Shown: positions 38,101-50,676 of the stretch, in pieces | Layout: each line of letters opens with the position of its first letter | How positions within the stretch are numbered: position 1 is the first letter of the stretch | Assembly (NCBI GenBank): GCA_032871835.1 | Contig: CM065298.1 | Coordinates: forward strand, 7,985,596-8,049,595 | Length of the DNA: 64,000 nt | From: Dipteronia dyeriana | Taxonomy: Eukaryota; Streptophyta; Magnoliopsida; Sapindales; Sapindaceae | Reading direction: 5' to 3' | Made by a program: the position numbers and the translations under genes | The notes under the pieces: generated by a model | What the model saw: the letters and a program-made list of their open reading frames with translations, nothing else | The model's database searches: none | Told to the model about the DNA's origin: nothing

Positions 38101-39858
38101 CGATATATCTTCTAATTTTGTCTCACTATCCCGAGTATCAATTACATAAGCTAAATAAGATGAACATTATTTCCTGAGCAACCGTCTGACAGTAATAGCA
38201 AATATAACAAAAGATGGAAGAATTCGACGTTCACCACAAAAAATAACATCTGACTCTCCTTGAAGTGTAAATTTTACATCTTTTCGAAAACAATCTACAT
38301 GAGCATGATGTGTAGCCAGCCAATCTATCCCCAAAATAACATCAAAATCACGTATATCAAACGGAATCAAATCAATATGTAGCTCATGTTTACCGACTAT
38401 GACCTTACTGTTTCTATATATATTATCAGCCAATAAAGATTCACCAGTAGGTGTAGCCACTACCATACTAGAATCTAATGGTCTTAATTCTACATCCGTA
38501 TATACCATAAAATATCAAGATATAAAGGAATGAGTAGATCCAGGATCAATGAGAACATGAGCATCGTGGCCAAAAATTGTTAACATACCTGTAATGACAT
38601 CTGGCATGGTCTCGACATCTTGCTGAGTCATAGCAAAAAATCTTGCTTGAGTACGAGGTCTACCCGACTGACCTCTTTGTTGGTTACCTCCAACCCCTGC
38701 TGCATTAGCTTGGGTTTTCCCTGTAGTTGTAGATCCTCCTACTCAGGATCCCCTTTGTCCTTGAATCTGACTAGCGCCACTTTGCATTGGTTGAAAATCT
38801 ATCTTTCTCTCTCCATTGCCTGCCTGGACTAACTCGGGGCAATCTCTTTTTAAATGTCCAGGCTGCCCACATTGATAACAACCTGATCTCCCCAAATAAC
38901 ACTCACCATCATGGTGCTTTCCACAAGTCTTACATAGAGGACACCTATCTCTACCCATACTAACACTCTATTGACGACTACCCATTGGTTATTGGCCTGA
39001 GGTTTGGCTAGAACTAGGTCCACGACTCTGTTGATAATATTTTAGTCTGACTTGAAAAACTGCCTATTGCTTTAGGCATTTTGCTATAAGAGCCCCTACC
39101 TGACCAGTTACTGCGTTTTTGCTTATGTTGTTCAAATCTACGAGAGTCATTAAGGCCTCTCTCCACTCTCAATGCAGCTTCAAACAATTTACCAAACTCA
39201 ACATGCCCAGAAGTAGTCACTATTGTCTTGATTTCTGATCTAAGTCCATCTTCAAATTTTATGCACTTATTTTCTTCATCAGCGACTACATACGGAGCAA
39301 CCCTCAAAAGTTCTGTAAATTTCTTCTCATACTCTTCTACTGTCATATATCCCTGCATTAGTCTGAAAAATTCAGCTCTCTTCAAATCTTGATAGAAACG
39401 GGGATAATAACAATCATTAAACTGCTTCTTAAAATCCTCCTAAGTAATTCCTTCAGGAGTTCTTCGTTGAACTGAGACCCACCAATCATATGCTTTTTCC
39501 TTTAGCAAAAACGTAGCAAAAGAGACCTTATGTTCATCTGTGCACCTCATAACTTCAAATACACGTTCTAGTTCATTCAACCAAGAACTAGAACTATCTG
39601 GATCTCCTGTTCATCAAAATTTGTAGCTCCCAATTTTTGTGCACGCTCAATAGAATTCTCTAGCACTCACGTCTGATACTGAACCATCGCAGTCAACAGT
39701 TCTGCAATCCTATCCATTGGTTCCTCCCTAGGTTCTGGTACATGAGGTTGAGCTATAGGTGGTTGAGGGTGTGATTCTGCCTCATTTTCACCTTAGTTAT
39801 CACTTCTCGCTCCAAGGCCAGCTACCGGTCTTATGCATGGGCGGCCAACTCGATGCAT
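35181..39858 (-). pseudogene. gag-pol of Tekay element 2 (degenerate)
   Basis: Order on the minus strand from ATG 39858: gag (39385-39014), CCHC knuckle CYQCGQPGHLKRDC (38958-38743), protease (about 38600-38167), RT (37878-37402, motif [10 protein letters not shown] and FIDDILIYS intact), RNase H (37435-36872), RNase H end with the HHCC finger (36871-36311), integrase core (36326-35712), C-terminus with chromodomain (35498-35181). Interrupted by stops and frameshifts, e.g. just after the start, at the RT/RNase H join near 37430, and a TAG at 35270 inside the chromodomain. Confidence 0.88.
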
Positions 39859-39944
39859 GATGTTGTTACAAAATCAAAGTTATGCTTAAATGCATGAAAC
39901 TAAATGCAACCAATTATTCTGTGGTCTAAGGAATTATAAACCAT

Positions 39945-39961
39945 GGGCTCTGATACAAAGT
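39945..39961 (-). other. Primer binding site of Tekay element 2 (one base changed)
   Basis: The minus strand reads ACTTTGTATCAGAGCCC where the other Tekay elements here have ACTTGGTATCAGAG, complementary to initiator Met tRNA. Confidence 0.75.
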
Positions 39962-41358
39962 TGACAGGACCCACCACGACTCTCTCTTGAGTACGAGAGA
40001 GACCCTGTGGACTGAACTTTTACTACCATGATAAAAGAAATATCCATAGAAATACTTGCTTTTAAACATAAAGAATGTAAGGAAAATATTGAAGAGTACA
40101 AAGGTTCATAACTGCAATTCTTTACACATTTTCGTTCGTTACAAAAAGTTTGTCAAAAATGACCGATCGGACAAAAAACCGACCACTTTAAAAACTAACC
40201 AACCAGTTCGTCTGACCAGAAAACTGAAAAGGCCGAGTAAGAAACCCGACCACGGTCGAGTAGGCCGAGTGGGCCGAGTGGGCCGAGTAGGCCGAGTAGG
40301 CCGAACAAACCGAGTAGAAATCTGACTATACCTACCATCCCGACCATGCCTACCGTCCCGACCATGCCGACCTCACATTTCTAGATATGTACATGAAAAT
40401 TAAAAATGCATGATTTTTATGTTTCATGATGTCATCGAGTGGCCCACCTCAAAACTTCTGAGTCCGCACAACTGAGCAGCTACCTGGATAAATATTTTTA
40501 AAGTAAAAGGATGAGCGCTAACGCCCACTGAGTGAATGAAAACTTTTTTTAAAAAATATATATATATTTCTGAACAACTTTTCAATATGCATCCAGCAAT
40601 ACATAGTAAAAAATAATATATCTACTGTCGTACTTAATAAACTGAATAAACTGAATGCATCTCTTTTCTGAACAAGAATAAGATACTTTATAAAATCTTA
40701 ATCTGCACCAAATTATTACCCAGGGATATCTTCAATACGTAAGCCGAATTGCTTCGTGCAAATGCAGAGTCGGGAATAACTTCTGGTCATACACGTGCAG
40801 AGTGACTCAATAATTTTTTATCTGGTCATACTCGTGCAGAGCGACTCATGACATACACATGTGTAGAACGGACCCAAAAGCCAACAATAATCATAACTGG
40901 GGAAGGGTACAGACCTGGTGCTTTTATAAAAATCATAATCTCTTCGTGATAATTCATAAAAATAATATAACTGATTCTGAATGCTAATATGACATAAAAC
41001 ATACTTTCAATTCTCTGTATCATCACCATCAATCATAAAAAGAAATAAAAAGCTTAAATGATTTACAACAATTTATCTTAAGCATAAAACTGAAATTTTT
41101 TGAGTTAAAAACAAAACTGAAAACTTATTCACTCACAACTTATCCTTCAAGCTTAATTCAGACCAAGTATGCTAGGTTCCTCTACTTCGTCTTCTTTCCC
41201 TAATAATCACATAAAACCCCATTAGAAGCTGGATATCAAAGAAGAATCAACTGAAATTTACAGTATCATGAGAGAGCTTCACTGACTTCTCCTTTTCTCT
41301 TTCCTTCTCTTTCCTTTCTTCCGCTTGATTCTACTGCTTTCTAGCTCTCAATGTTTAT

Positions 41359-41418
<60 letters not shown>

Positions 41419-41600
41419 GGAAAGACACAACTGAAGTTGTGAGCCAGTTAACTAAGCTCACAGCTGTCTGTCAACTATACATACCAGCAATGCTTACTCA
41501 CCTGATGGCTTTTCATTTTCACATCTATCCAATTTTTTTTATTTATTTATTATTTTCAAATTGGGCCTTTCAATTGGGCCTGAATGACATGGACCTTACA
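39962..41600 (-). repeat. 5' LTR of Tekay element 2
   Basis: Matches the 33499-35144 LTR. It differs clearly by a long (TA)n run at 41362-41414, where the partner has only about six units. Confidence 0.9.
41362..41414. repeat. (TA)n microsatellite inside an LTR
   Basis: About 26 TA units, located at the putative LTR TATA region. Confidence 0.95.
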
Positions 41601-42382
41601 GTATATGTAATTCATGCTTTAATTAACATTGAGTGTCTATCTAGCATTTTATGTGTATTTGGTTGTTATGTGATGTACCGAGAGGAGAAGCACACAACGT
41701 GCTCGATGAAATACATGATAGAGATCTAGTAAGGTAGAAATACTCAAGGCTAGTCTCTAGGACTCACTTATTGGATCACTAAGCTTAATGAACTTGTGCG
41801 TATTTCGAATGACCATAGAGAGATAGGTTATTGGTGCAGATAAGTGTTGTTTCTATTACTTGAGAGATAGTAAAGACTAATAGAGGGTGTCATGAGTCTA
41901 CATATGCACTTGCATAATTCATTCATAATGGTGTGTCTATAAATTGGTGAGGATTGGTTAGGTGGATTCAAGGTCTTAGCCTAAGTTCCTAATAGCAATA
42001 CAATCACTTACTTGTGTGTGACTTTGGCTTGTTTGCTTGTTTGTTTAAGTTTCATTAGTTGCATTCTAGGAGTAGTTTATATTTAATAAGTGTTAATAGT
42101 CTAATTTAATCATCAAATATTTGTTTGTCTAAAGAGTAGTTTAATCAATCAATTGTGGTAATCAATTCATCAATCCTCGTGGAACGAATCTTATTTGTCA
42201 TTGTGTTACTCCCACAGCTCTGTACTATTGCGGGTGCTCATTTAGCCAAAATCAATTCGGTTCATTAGGATTGACTCGAATTGAACCAACATCACCATCA
42301 AAACCGAACCAATCACCCTTTTTAGGGTCGGTTCAGGTCAGTTTGGGTCGAGTCACACTTTTGTACCCACCCTAACAAAAAC

Positions 42383-42976
42383 AATATAATAATTATGTGA
42401 TTATGCGAAAGTTTAATACATGAAATAAAATTAGAGTTTAACCGGAGTATATCATAAGCATTAGGGTTTATTATATGTTAGGGTTTATCATAAGGTTTTT
42501 TTTTTTTTTTTTAAAGGTAATTTTTTTTTAATGAAGAAATATAGTTGAAGATATGAGTATAATTAAAGAGTGTATAAAGTATCTATTTATTTTTAATTAA
42601 ACTAATTTGTCGTTAATAGTAAATTTCTATTGGGATAATTTTATAATTAAATTTTATGATAAAATATGGCTGTATTGATGAATTTCATGAGTGTTAATAT
42701 CGTCACTCGAAAAAATAGATAACATTAAATTATTTCTTTCAAACAGAAATATTTAAATGAAATCACATATCTTTAATGTTTTGAGGTTATCGATCGATCG
42801 ATCGTACACTTTTCAGAAAAATTACATCAAATGAAGCGAAAAATTTCTGTTTTCATCTACACAATATCGAAGTGAAAAAACGTGTAGAATACTACACTCT
42901 ATTATTATACATATGGCACAAATATATAGAATCACACCCTGGTCCTGGAGTAGGGTATACATATATTAAAAAAGTT
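42383..42976. other. Intergenic, 3' flank of copy C
   Basis: AT-rich sequence with poly-T (about 42500) and GATC tetranucleotide runs (about 42790). No gene seen. Confidence 0.4.
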
Positions 42977-45900
42977 CTACCTTGCCAGTGGAGATAATTC
43001 AGAATGCATATTGAAATTGACCAATTCGACTGAATCTTCAGGTCGGTCTCATCTTCCAGCTCCCCGCGGCCAGTCTCGATTGCTAAACACTCGTTCAACT
43101 CCATCACTACCTGAGTCATGGTTGGCCTTTTGGCTGAATTAGGAGAAACACAAGCCATAGCTATTTCTACAGCTTTCCAGATAGAGTTGAAGTCGAAGAA
43201 ATCTCCATGTAATCTTGGATCAACAACATTTTTAATATCCCCTTTTGCAAGCATTAAACTCACCTATTGATTTATATGAGTCCTCGCATGTGATTTTTCA
43301 ATCACGGTTTTACTTATTATTAGCTCCAAAAGGACCACTCCGAAACTATACACTCACTTTTTTCTGTCAACCTGCCTGATGAATAGTACCTGCAAGGCCG
43401 AAATACATAGCTTAGTCTATATAAACTTACAATACATCGTGAAACTAGTTTCTTTTATGAGACGGTTCTTTTATGAAACTAGTTCCTTACTCGGGATCAA
43501 GGTAACCAGGGGTGCCGGCAATACTGGTCAACACGTGAGTTCCACTTTGTTTGTGGACTTAGCATCTCTGTGGACAATGGGTGGTTTACAACCACTGTGG
43601 AGATATTCCAAACCTACATTTAAAATTAATTTGATGCATATATTAGTTCACTTCCAATCATAGAAAAAATGAAGAAAGTGATAAAGAAAATTGCGGATCA
43701 TATAATTCCGGCCTAACCTAGAGCTGACTCGGTTGCAATCTGAAGTCTCTTTTCCCAGCTCAAGATGTCTGCAACTTTCTTGTCTGCATCATTTTAAAAT
43801 ATATTAGCCTCATAAGGATTGGTTTCAATTAATGAAAAATATATATTAAAATCCATTGACAGTATGAAATCAATAAGCTTTCTATACAATAGTTGAAATT
43901 AGCTAGATTTAAAATGAAAATGAAAACCTAAGAGATGCATCTCTAAATTTCCATTAGCCATGAACTCATAAATTAGTCCCATGTTCGTGCCATCATCACA
44001 ATATCCAACAAGCGATGTCAAGTTTTTATGATGAGCTCTCATTAGAAGTTCAACCTGTAAAGGAAAAACCATAATATCATAGTTTAGTGGTAATGAAAAA
44101 TTGTGAAATTCTGTACAAAGTTAAGGTTACATATATATACACCTCAGCTTGAAACTCCTTATAGCCTTGTATCGACGATGTAGAGAGCGTCTTCACAGCA
44201 ACTTGAGTGTCATCTAAGCATCCATAGTAAACTGTTTCAAATCCTCCATTTCCAATAATCGTCTGTAAGTTGTTGGTCATCCTCATAACATCGGAGTAAG
44301 AAAATCTTTGATTTTTCAACTCAAACGAACCACTCATTCCATTTGATTGGGTAGCCTTATTTCCAGCTGGAAAAAAATTATGAGCATAGAGTTATTGAAC
44401 AAAAGATTGCAATTCACTAAAAAAAAATGACATTCTGCTGCGAAGAAAATATTTTGTAATCCGTATCAAAAGGAAATACTACTTTGGCAAAAAGTTTTAT
44501 CGTGGGTTATGACTGTTGCAAAATCGTTTTACCGTGGATCCCCCACGACAAAAGACTTATATTTACGGTAAAAAAGCTCAAACTTTTTAACATTTATCAT
44601 GGATTTATATCTGCCGTAAAGTAGTCCTGGCAAATATAAGTCTTTTTTTTGTAGCACATGAAATTTAACTTGGGTTCTAAAACTTTAGACAATTTATATA
44701 TGCAGTAGGCTTTGTACCTTGTTTTCTCCTTTTGAAGATCCATAAAGTACCCATTATTGCAATTAAGAGGACTAAAAATGAAACAACTGAGGCTACTACA
44801 AGAACTTTGATCAAGGAGTTTGTTTTTTTCTCTATACATGATCCTGAAAGACACAGATTTGGATTTCCTTCCAAGCTAGAATCAACAAATGATGATAAAA
44901 TGTTAAAACTCGATATGATAAATCTGCTTTGTTGAATCAAGAACTTTAGATTAAAAGCAAAGTACCTTAATGATAGCAAACCATTCTTCTGTTTTTCAGT
45001 GAGTCCAACTGGAACCGAACCTATGAGAATGTTTCCTCTCAAGTTTCTGCAAATGAATTAAATATATGGTCCATTGATTTTACAACAAAGCAACTTCTGT
45101 TGGAGTTGATCAATCTTAATGCTTTATTATTCTTTTTGTATGCAATAAGTTTGATCCCTAGGTAATACAACTTCAATATGTAAATGAATCTAATATAAAA
45201 AACTTACAGCACAGTCAAGGATGGTAGCTGCAATAGAAAATCAGGCACAGGTCCGGTCAAGCTATTGTTCGATAAGTCCCTGAAATGGACCCAAAAATGT
45301 CAATTGAATTTAATTGATTCTCATCAATGATATAAAACATTTACTTTAATTCAGATTCTTGGCAGATTGAATACTTACATATATTTTACTGATTTGAGAT
45401 CGGATATATGAGGAGATATTTCCCCAGATATTCCACTTGACGACAAGTTCCTGCTAGTTGCCCAATAATGTTACCAACACCACAAAAAATAAGCTCTAAG
45501 AAGTATAATAAAATTCTTGTTTAAAGGATGTAATTAAACTTACAGAGATATAATCCTTTGAAGATTATTTTCCGAGCTGCAATTAAGACCGTGCCACAAA
45601 TATGTTATAGGGGCACATGGATCACCTTGCCAATTTTTTTTCACTCCATATGTTGTCTTGATATTCATGATTGCATCAACTAATATTTTTATATCCATAT
45701 AGAAAAATGAATCAAAATCCATTAAAAAATATTAAATTTCTAAATGTTATATGACAGGTCTTTCTCTAGCTAGGTCGGTACTAAATTTTTTATTTTAGAA
45801 CAAAGTTACATAAAATTGTGGAACCGGTTCCACAACATCGTAACGTTGTGAAACCGGTTTCACAACATTATGTAAATTCGGTCTTGATAGTTATTTTATT

Positions 45901-46648
45901 TTTCAGAACCAATTTGACTAGAGAATTATTAGTTATAAGACAACTTACCGTCTTGTTGGTTTGTGAGCAACTGACAGAATGGTTTTAGTTGATGAAGCTC
46001 TATGCCATTGAGAATGGGTGGTAGTAGTGATTTCTTACTTCTGTTGAAGGAGAATTCAAGTCTTTGTCCACGGTTGGATACATCAGTGTATATAGTTAAT
46101 GAGGAGTTTTCCTCATCATGGATCATCGAACCAACATCCAATCGCGAATAGAGGAGTAATGATATTCCTGGATTTGTTGGATAACTGTCATTTTTCAACG
46201 GCCGTAATTCTAATGCTGATATGAAGGGTGTTCCGGAACCCGTGTTTACAAGACATGCATCTATATAGTTTTTCTTCGGGACATGGATGATTTCCATGAA
46301 AACAACAGTAGATGCATCTGTAAATTCTACTGAATCCCACTCATCAGCTTCAAGAAGGAGACCAAATCGCGGTAGTTGATTCTGGTTGCATCCGAAATGT
46401 ACGTTATGCCTGTTGTCGTTTCTGTGTATTCGAAATCTTTTGGTGATCCACAATCTATGCTGATGAAACCTGAGAGATATAAAAAGACAGTGAAACAAGG
46501 ATTACCCTTTGCATGACAATTAGAAGTGATAATTAAAAATGGAGTTAGTGAAACCCGTTTGATGTGCTTGAACCAGAAGTACTGTACTTAGAGCAAGACC
46601 ACCAAGAAATGCAAATATCCAATGCCTCAACATGATCTTTAGCATCAT
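42977..46648 (-). pseudogene. Malectin-like LRR receptor kinase, copy C (broken)
   Basis: Exons (minus): 46648-46555 (signal peptide), fused exon 2/3 at 46469-45949, 45679-45544, 45450-45379, 45279-45208, 45046-44966, 44875-44718 (membrane segment), 44366-44143, 44054-43928, 43783-43718, 43613-43491, 43389-42977. Lesions: a deletion of about 185 bp after ISDA shifts the frame in the malectin-like domain; a second deletion of about 440 bp removes intron 2 and the first half of exon 3. Exon 12 is 123 bp instead of 190, losing the DFG segment and shifting the frame. Exon 13 has a 2-bp deletion (about 43350) and a TAG at 43266-43264. The glycine loop reads GNGGFETV, missing the third Gly and the Lys. 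The LRR exons themselves are clean 72-bp units. It cannot encode an active kinase. Confidence 0.88.
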
Positions 46649-46704
46649 GAACTCTGTTTCTTCTTGCTATCAGGATCATGAAGAAACTAACAGTTATGGT
46701 GGTT

Positions 46705-46720
46705 CAATTTATATTGCCAT
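46705..46720 (-). promoter_or_regulatory. Putative TATA box of copy C
   Basis: A TATAAAT motif on the minus strand about 60 bp upstream of the start, in a block shared with copy B. Confidence 0.4.
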
Positions 46721-47173
46721 GCCATTTATTATCATCATATTATTTTTAACTCTGTTGCTATCATGTGCAATTAAAAGGATACAATTGCAAAAACTCAAAC
46801 AATAATTTATTTTTTTCAAACAAGTGTGTGAATAGTTTAAACGAGGACCTTGGCCCAGAAAAAGAAGGGAAGTGGATTGGGAGAGACTTGATTGATCTGT
46901 TGAGATCAGTTTATTAGAAAATGGGTTTAGACTAAATCAATTTGACACTTTGACTAAAATTTATCAATACAATCCCGGAGATTATTTGGGTCAAGACAGT
47001 TTTGAAATATCCGTGTAGGATCCCAGTTGGCAACGGTGAAAAAGGTAAATTTTTCCATTTTAGACCTGTGGCAAATGAGATTCCAATTTGTTTTTTCCAC
47101 TATTATATTAAAACTAAATGAGTGGATAGATATTGAAATTTCAGTAAGTTAATATATGAGGTCGATAAATAAA
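46721..47173. other. 5' flank of copy C
   Basis: Alignable with the flank of copy B (e.g. GGGAGAGACTTGATTGA at 46879 and 13931) up to about 47050. No gene. Confidence 0.5.
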
Positions 47174-47589
47174 TGACACTATTTGAGATGGGTGTTGTGT
47201 AAATGTCACAAGTTTAGTAATGTAAGTTTAAAATGCACCATTTAAACTAAACAGACGAGAATACCCCTACAAAATTGAAAAAGAGAGAAAAATTGTCGTT
47301 TTGTGAGTCTGATAAAAGCAACAGTGAGAAAGAAACCGAGAAAGAAACTGACGACAACGAAATCGACGGTGAGGAAATCGACAGCTTATTGACCGAAACG
47401 GGAATACAGTACATTTCGCAGTGACTGACAAAGGTAAGTTGAGTTTGTTTTATTTATCGATTTGTTGTTCATAACTTATAATTGCATTTTCGACTTGTTC
47501 TGTTGATTGAAATTGTAGATTAGAGTTGACACTGGTTGTGGTTTTGGTTTGAGTTTGAAATGAGGTTCAATATTCTGGTATCGAGCAAT

Positions 47590-48390
47590 TTTTTTTTAAA
47601 AAAATAATAATAAATAGAGAATATTTCAAGCGAGATAGAGGACAATTTTTAGAAAGATTCGAGAGGTTTTTGAAAGTGATCGAGAATGTTTTTCAAAGTG
47701 ATCGAGCTTTTGTTAAATGATCGAGAAAATTTTTCAAAGAATCGAGAGGTTTTTCAAAAGATCCATACTATTTTGAAAGGATCGAGAATTTTTTAAAACG
47801 ATCGAGAAAATTTTGATAACGATTGAGAATGTTTTTCAAAGGATCGAGATTTTTTAAATTGATCGAATCGAGAAGATTTTTCAAAGAATCGAGATGTTTG
47901 TCAAAGTATCGAGACTATTTTCAAAGGATCGAGAATGTTTTCAAAGGATCGAGAATGTTTTTCAAAGGGTCCAGATTTTATAAAATGATCTAGAAGATTT
48001 TTCAAAAAATTGAGAGGTTTTTCAAATGATCGAGACTATTTTCAAATGTTCGAAAATATTTTCAAAGGGTCAAGATTTTTTAAATTTATCAAGAACATTT
48101 TAAAAGGATCAAGAGGTTTTTCAAAGGATCGAGAGTATTTTCAAAGGATCGAGAGTATTTTCATAACGATCGAGAATGTTTTTCAAAGGGTCGAGAACTT
48201 TTTCAAATGATCGAGAAGATTTTTCAATGAATCGAGAGGTTTTAAAAAGGATCGAGACTAATTTCAAAGGATCGAGCCTATTTGTAAAGGATCGAGAACT
48301 TTTTAAACAAATCGAGAACTTTTTCAAAGGGACAAGAATATTTTAAAAGTATCGAGAATTTGTTTCAAACGATCGAGAATTTTTTTTAGT
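47590..48390 (+). repeat. GATCGAGA-type degenerate tandem repeat field
   Basis: About 25-30 imperfect units of roughly 20-30 bp built on GGATCGAGAATGTTTTTCAAA. Unit spacing is irregular. Open frames in it are by-products of the repeat. Confidence 0.9.
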
Positions 48391-48912
48391 TTTTGTGCAG
48401 TTTACTGATGTACTGTTTCTATGACATTGCAGATGATGAGCAATATGAAAGAATTGCTTAAAACTGCAGAGGGAGATTGGTTCAAGAGAAAATTGACCCG
48501 ACACGACCATTTTGAAGCTCTCGCCCATATAGACGATGCACTTAATTGTCCCTGAAGAGTTTGCTGTTGAGGATCGGCGACGGTTCATGGTCTTCTGTTT
48601 CGGGCATTTCATGTCGATGCACCGGGAGATGAAGTTTTCGGGAGGTGTTATTCATCAGCTGCTAATACGAGATTTGGACCATGACGGGCCGACAGATGAG
48701 ATGCGGTTCTTGTTAGGGAACCATGTGGTGAGGTTTTCGAAGGTGGAATTTAGCCTCATCACCGGATTACATTTTGGAGACGTACCAGACACTAGTATGT
48801 ATGTTGCAGTTGAGAATGGCATACATCAACGGTACTTTCCTGGACATGATGAGGTATCGTTGGATGACTTGAGGGTTGTTCTTACCTAGGGAGAGTTTCA
48901 ACAGGCGTACGA

Positions 48913-50640
48913 TGACAGGACCCACCCCTACTCCACTCTTGAGTAAGAGGGAGGCCCTGTGGGCTGCCCCGACTCCTCTTGAGTACGAGGGAACCCTGTA
49001 GCTCTAACTTTTACTAGTATGATAAAAGGACTAAGATTTCCATAGGAAATACTTGCTATTAAACAAACAATTTAAGAAGAATGCAAAATGTACATAATTA
49101 CAATTTCTTTTCATATATTTTCGTTCGTTACAAAAAGTTTATCAAAAATGACCGATCGAATTAAAAACCGACCACTTTTAAAAAACTAAGTAACCTGTCC
49201 ATCCCGAGTGGGAAATCGAACAGGCCGAGTAAAAAATCCGAGTAGGCCGAGTAGACCGAATAGGCCATGTGGGCCGAGTAGGTCAAGTGGGCCGAATAGG
49301 CCAAACAGACCGAGTAGGCCAAACAGACCGAGTAGAATTCCGACCAAGTTCTGACCATGCCTACCCTCCCGACCACTTTACAGTCCCGACATGCCTACCG
49401 TCCGGACCAAGCCTATCTCATATTTCTAAATATGTACATGACAATTTAAAATGCACGACTTTTATGCTTCATGATGTCGTCAAGTGGCCCACCTTAAAAC
49501 TTCTGAGTCCGTACAACCGAGCAGCTACCTGAATAAATATTTTAAGAGTGAAGGGATGAACGCTAACGCCCAGTGAGTGAATGAAAACCTTTAAAAACAC
49601 TTTTCTAAACCACTTTACAATAAGCATTCAGCAATACATGGTATAAGATAATATATCTACTTTCATACTTAATAAACTGAATACTGAATGCATCACTTTT
49701 CTGAACAAGAGTAAGATACTTTATAAAATCTTAATCTTCACCAATTTCTTACCGGGGATATCCTCCATACGTAAGCCGAAATACTTCAGGCAAACGCCGA
49801 GTCATGAATAACTTCTGGTCATACCCGAGTAGAACGACTCAATTACTCTTTCTCTGGTCATGCTCGGGCAGAGCGACTCTCTGGTCATACAAGTGCAGAA
49901 CGATTCTATTACTCTTTCTCTGGTCATGCACTTACATAGCAACTCATGACATACACATATGTAGAACGGCCCCAAAAGCCAACCATAATCATAACTGGGG
50001 AAGGGTACAGGGTGCTTTTATAGAAATAATAATCTCTTGATAATTCATAAAAATAATATACTGATACTGAATGCTAATATAAGCATAAACTATATATTTT
50101 TGGTTCTCTGTATCATCACTATCATTCATAAAAGCAATAAAAAGCTTAAAAGATTTGCAACGATTAATCTTTATCATAAAACTGGAAACCTTTAAATTAA
50201 AACAAAACTGAAACTTAATTCACTCACAACTTAGACTTCAAGCTTAATTCAGACTGAATATGCTAGGTTCCCTTCGTCTTCTTTCCCTAACAATGACAAG
50301 ATCCAATTAGAAACAAGATATCAAAGAAGAATCAACTGAAATCTATAATCACGAGAGAGCTTCACTGACTTCTTCTCTCTCCTTTCTTTTCTTTCCTTTC
50401 CTTTCCTTTCTTCCGCTAGATTCTACTACTTTCTAGCTCCCACAACGTTTATCCTCATATATATATATACTTATGGAAGGACACAGCTGAAGTTGTGAGC
50501 TAATTAACCAAGCTCACAGCTGTCTGTCAGCCATGCATTTCACTTTGCTTACTCACCTGATGCCTTTTCTGCTTCACGTTTATCCTTTTTTTTTTTAAAT
50601 TGGGTCTTTCAATTGGGCCTAAAAGACATTGGGTGTTATA
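48913..50640 (-). repeat. 3' LTR of Tekay element 3
   Basis: Ends TGACAGG...GTTATA (the last C of the usual TTACA is changed). Includes a duplicated terminal motif (CCCGACTCCTCTTGAGTACGAGGG-like, copies at about 48920 and 48967). Confidence 0.9.
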
Positions 50641-50676
50641 ATTCACTTCTCCATATAAGAATTTCATCCTCTAAAT

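Larger units (their letters stand above)
33499..41600 (-). mobile_element. Full-length Tekay-type gypsy element (element 2)
   Basis: Two LTRs (33499-35144 and 39962-41600) enclose a 4.8-kb interior. Flanking 5-mers are ATATA (33494-33498) and GTATA (41601-41605), one mismatch. The uninterrupted 5' Athila LTR has GTATA at the equivalent site. It is 44 bp from the right target repeat of the solo LTR and in the opposite orientation. The two LTRs are visually very similar, which indicates fairly recent insertion. Confidence 0.92.
20027..42245 (+). mobile_element. Athila/Tat-like LTR retrotransposon with nested insertions
   Basis: 5' LTR 20027-21486, primer site 21502-21519, gag and protease to 24098, post-protease spacer 30296-31026 with a purine tract (GGTTTGGGGGC), 3' LTR 31027-42245. 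Three Tekay-type insertions lie inside it. Reverse transcriptase and integrase of this element are absent, so it is a deleted or non-autonomous copy. I found no clean target duplication (GGTAC before, CCAAA after). Confidence 0.75.
31027..42245 (+). repeat. 3' LTR of the Athila-like element, in three pieces
   Basis: The pieces are 31027-31764, 33455-33498 and 41606-42245. Joined, they follow the 5' LTR (20027-21486) in order. The two gaps are the solo LTR and the full Tekay element, and the uninterrupted 5' LTR serves as the empty site for both. Confidence 0.85.
19326..42374. mobile_element. hAT-like non-autonomous element, split by an Athila-like insertion
   Basis: The left end starts TATAGGTGGGCA and the right end in reverse complement starts TAGGGTGGGTA. 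ACAAAAAC occurs immediately outside both ends (19318-19325 and 42375-42382), a perfect 8-bp duplication as expected for hAT elements. The element's own sequence is 19326-20026 plus 42246-42374, about 830 bp. It is rich in CGGTTCGGTT/AACCGAACC motifs at both ends and has no transposase. Everything between is later insertion. Confidence 0.7.

Noticed and set aside
48010..48327. Overlapping open frames on both strands in the GATCGAG field
   Set aside because: A repeat unit without stops produces frames on both strands; no protein features.
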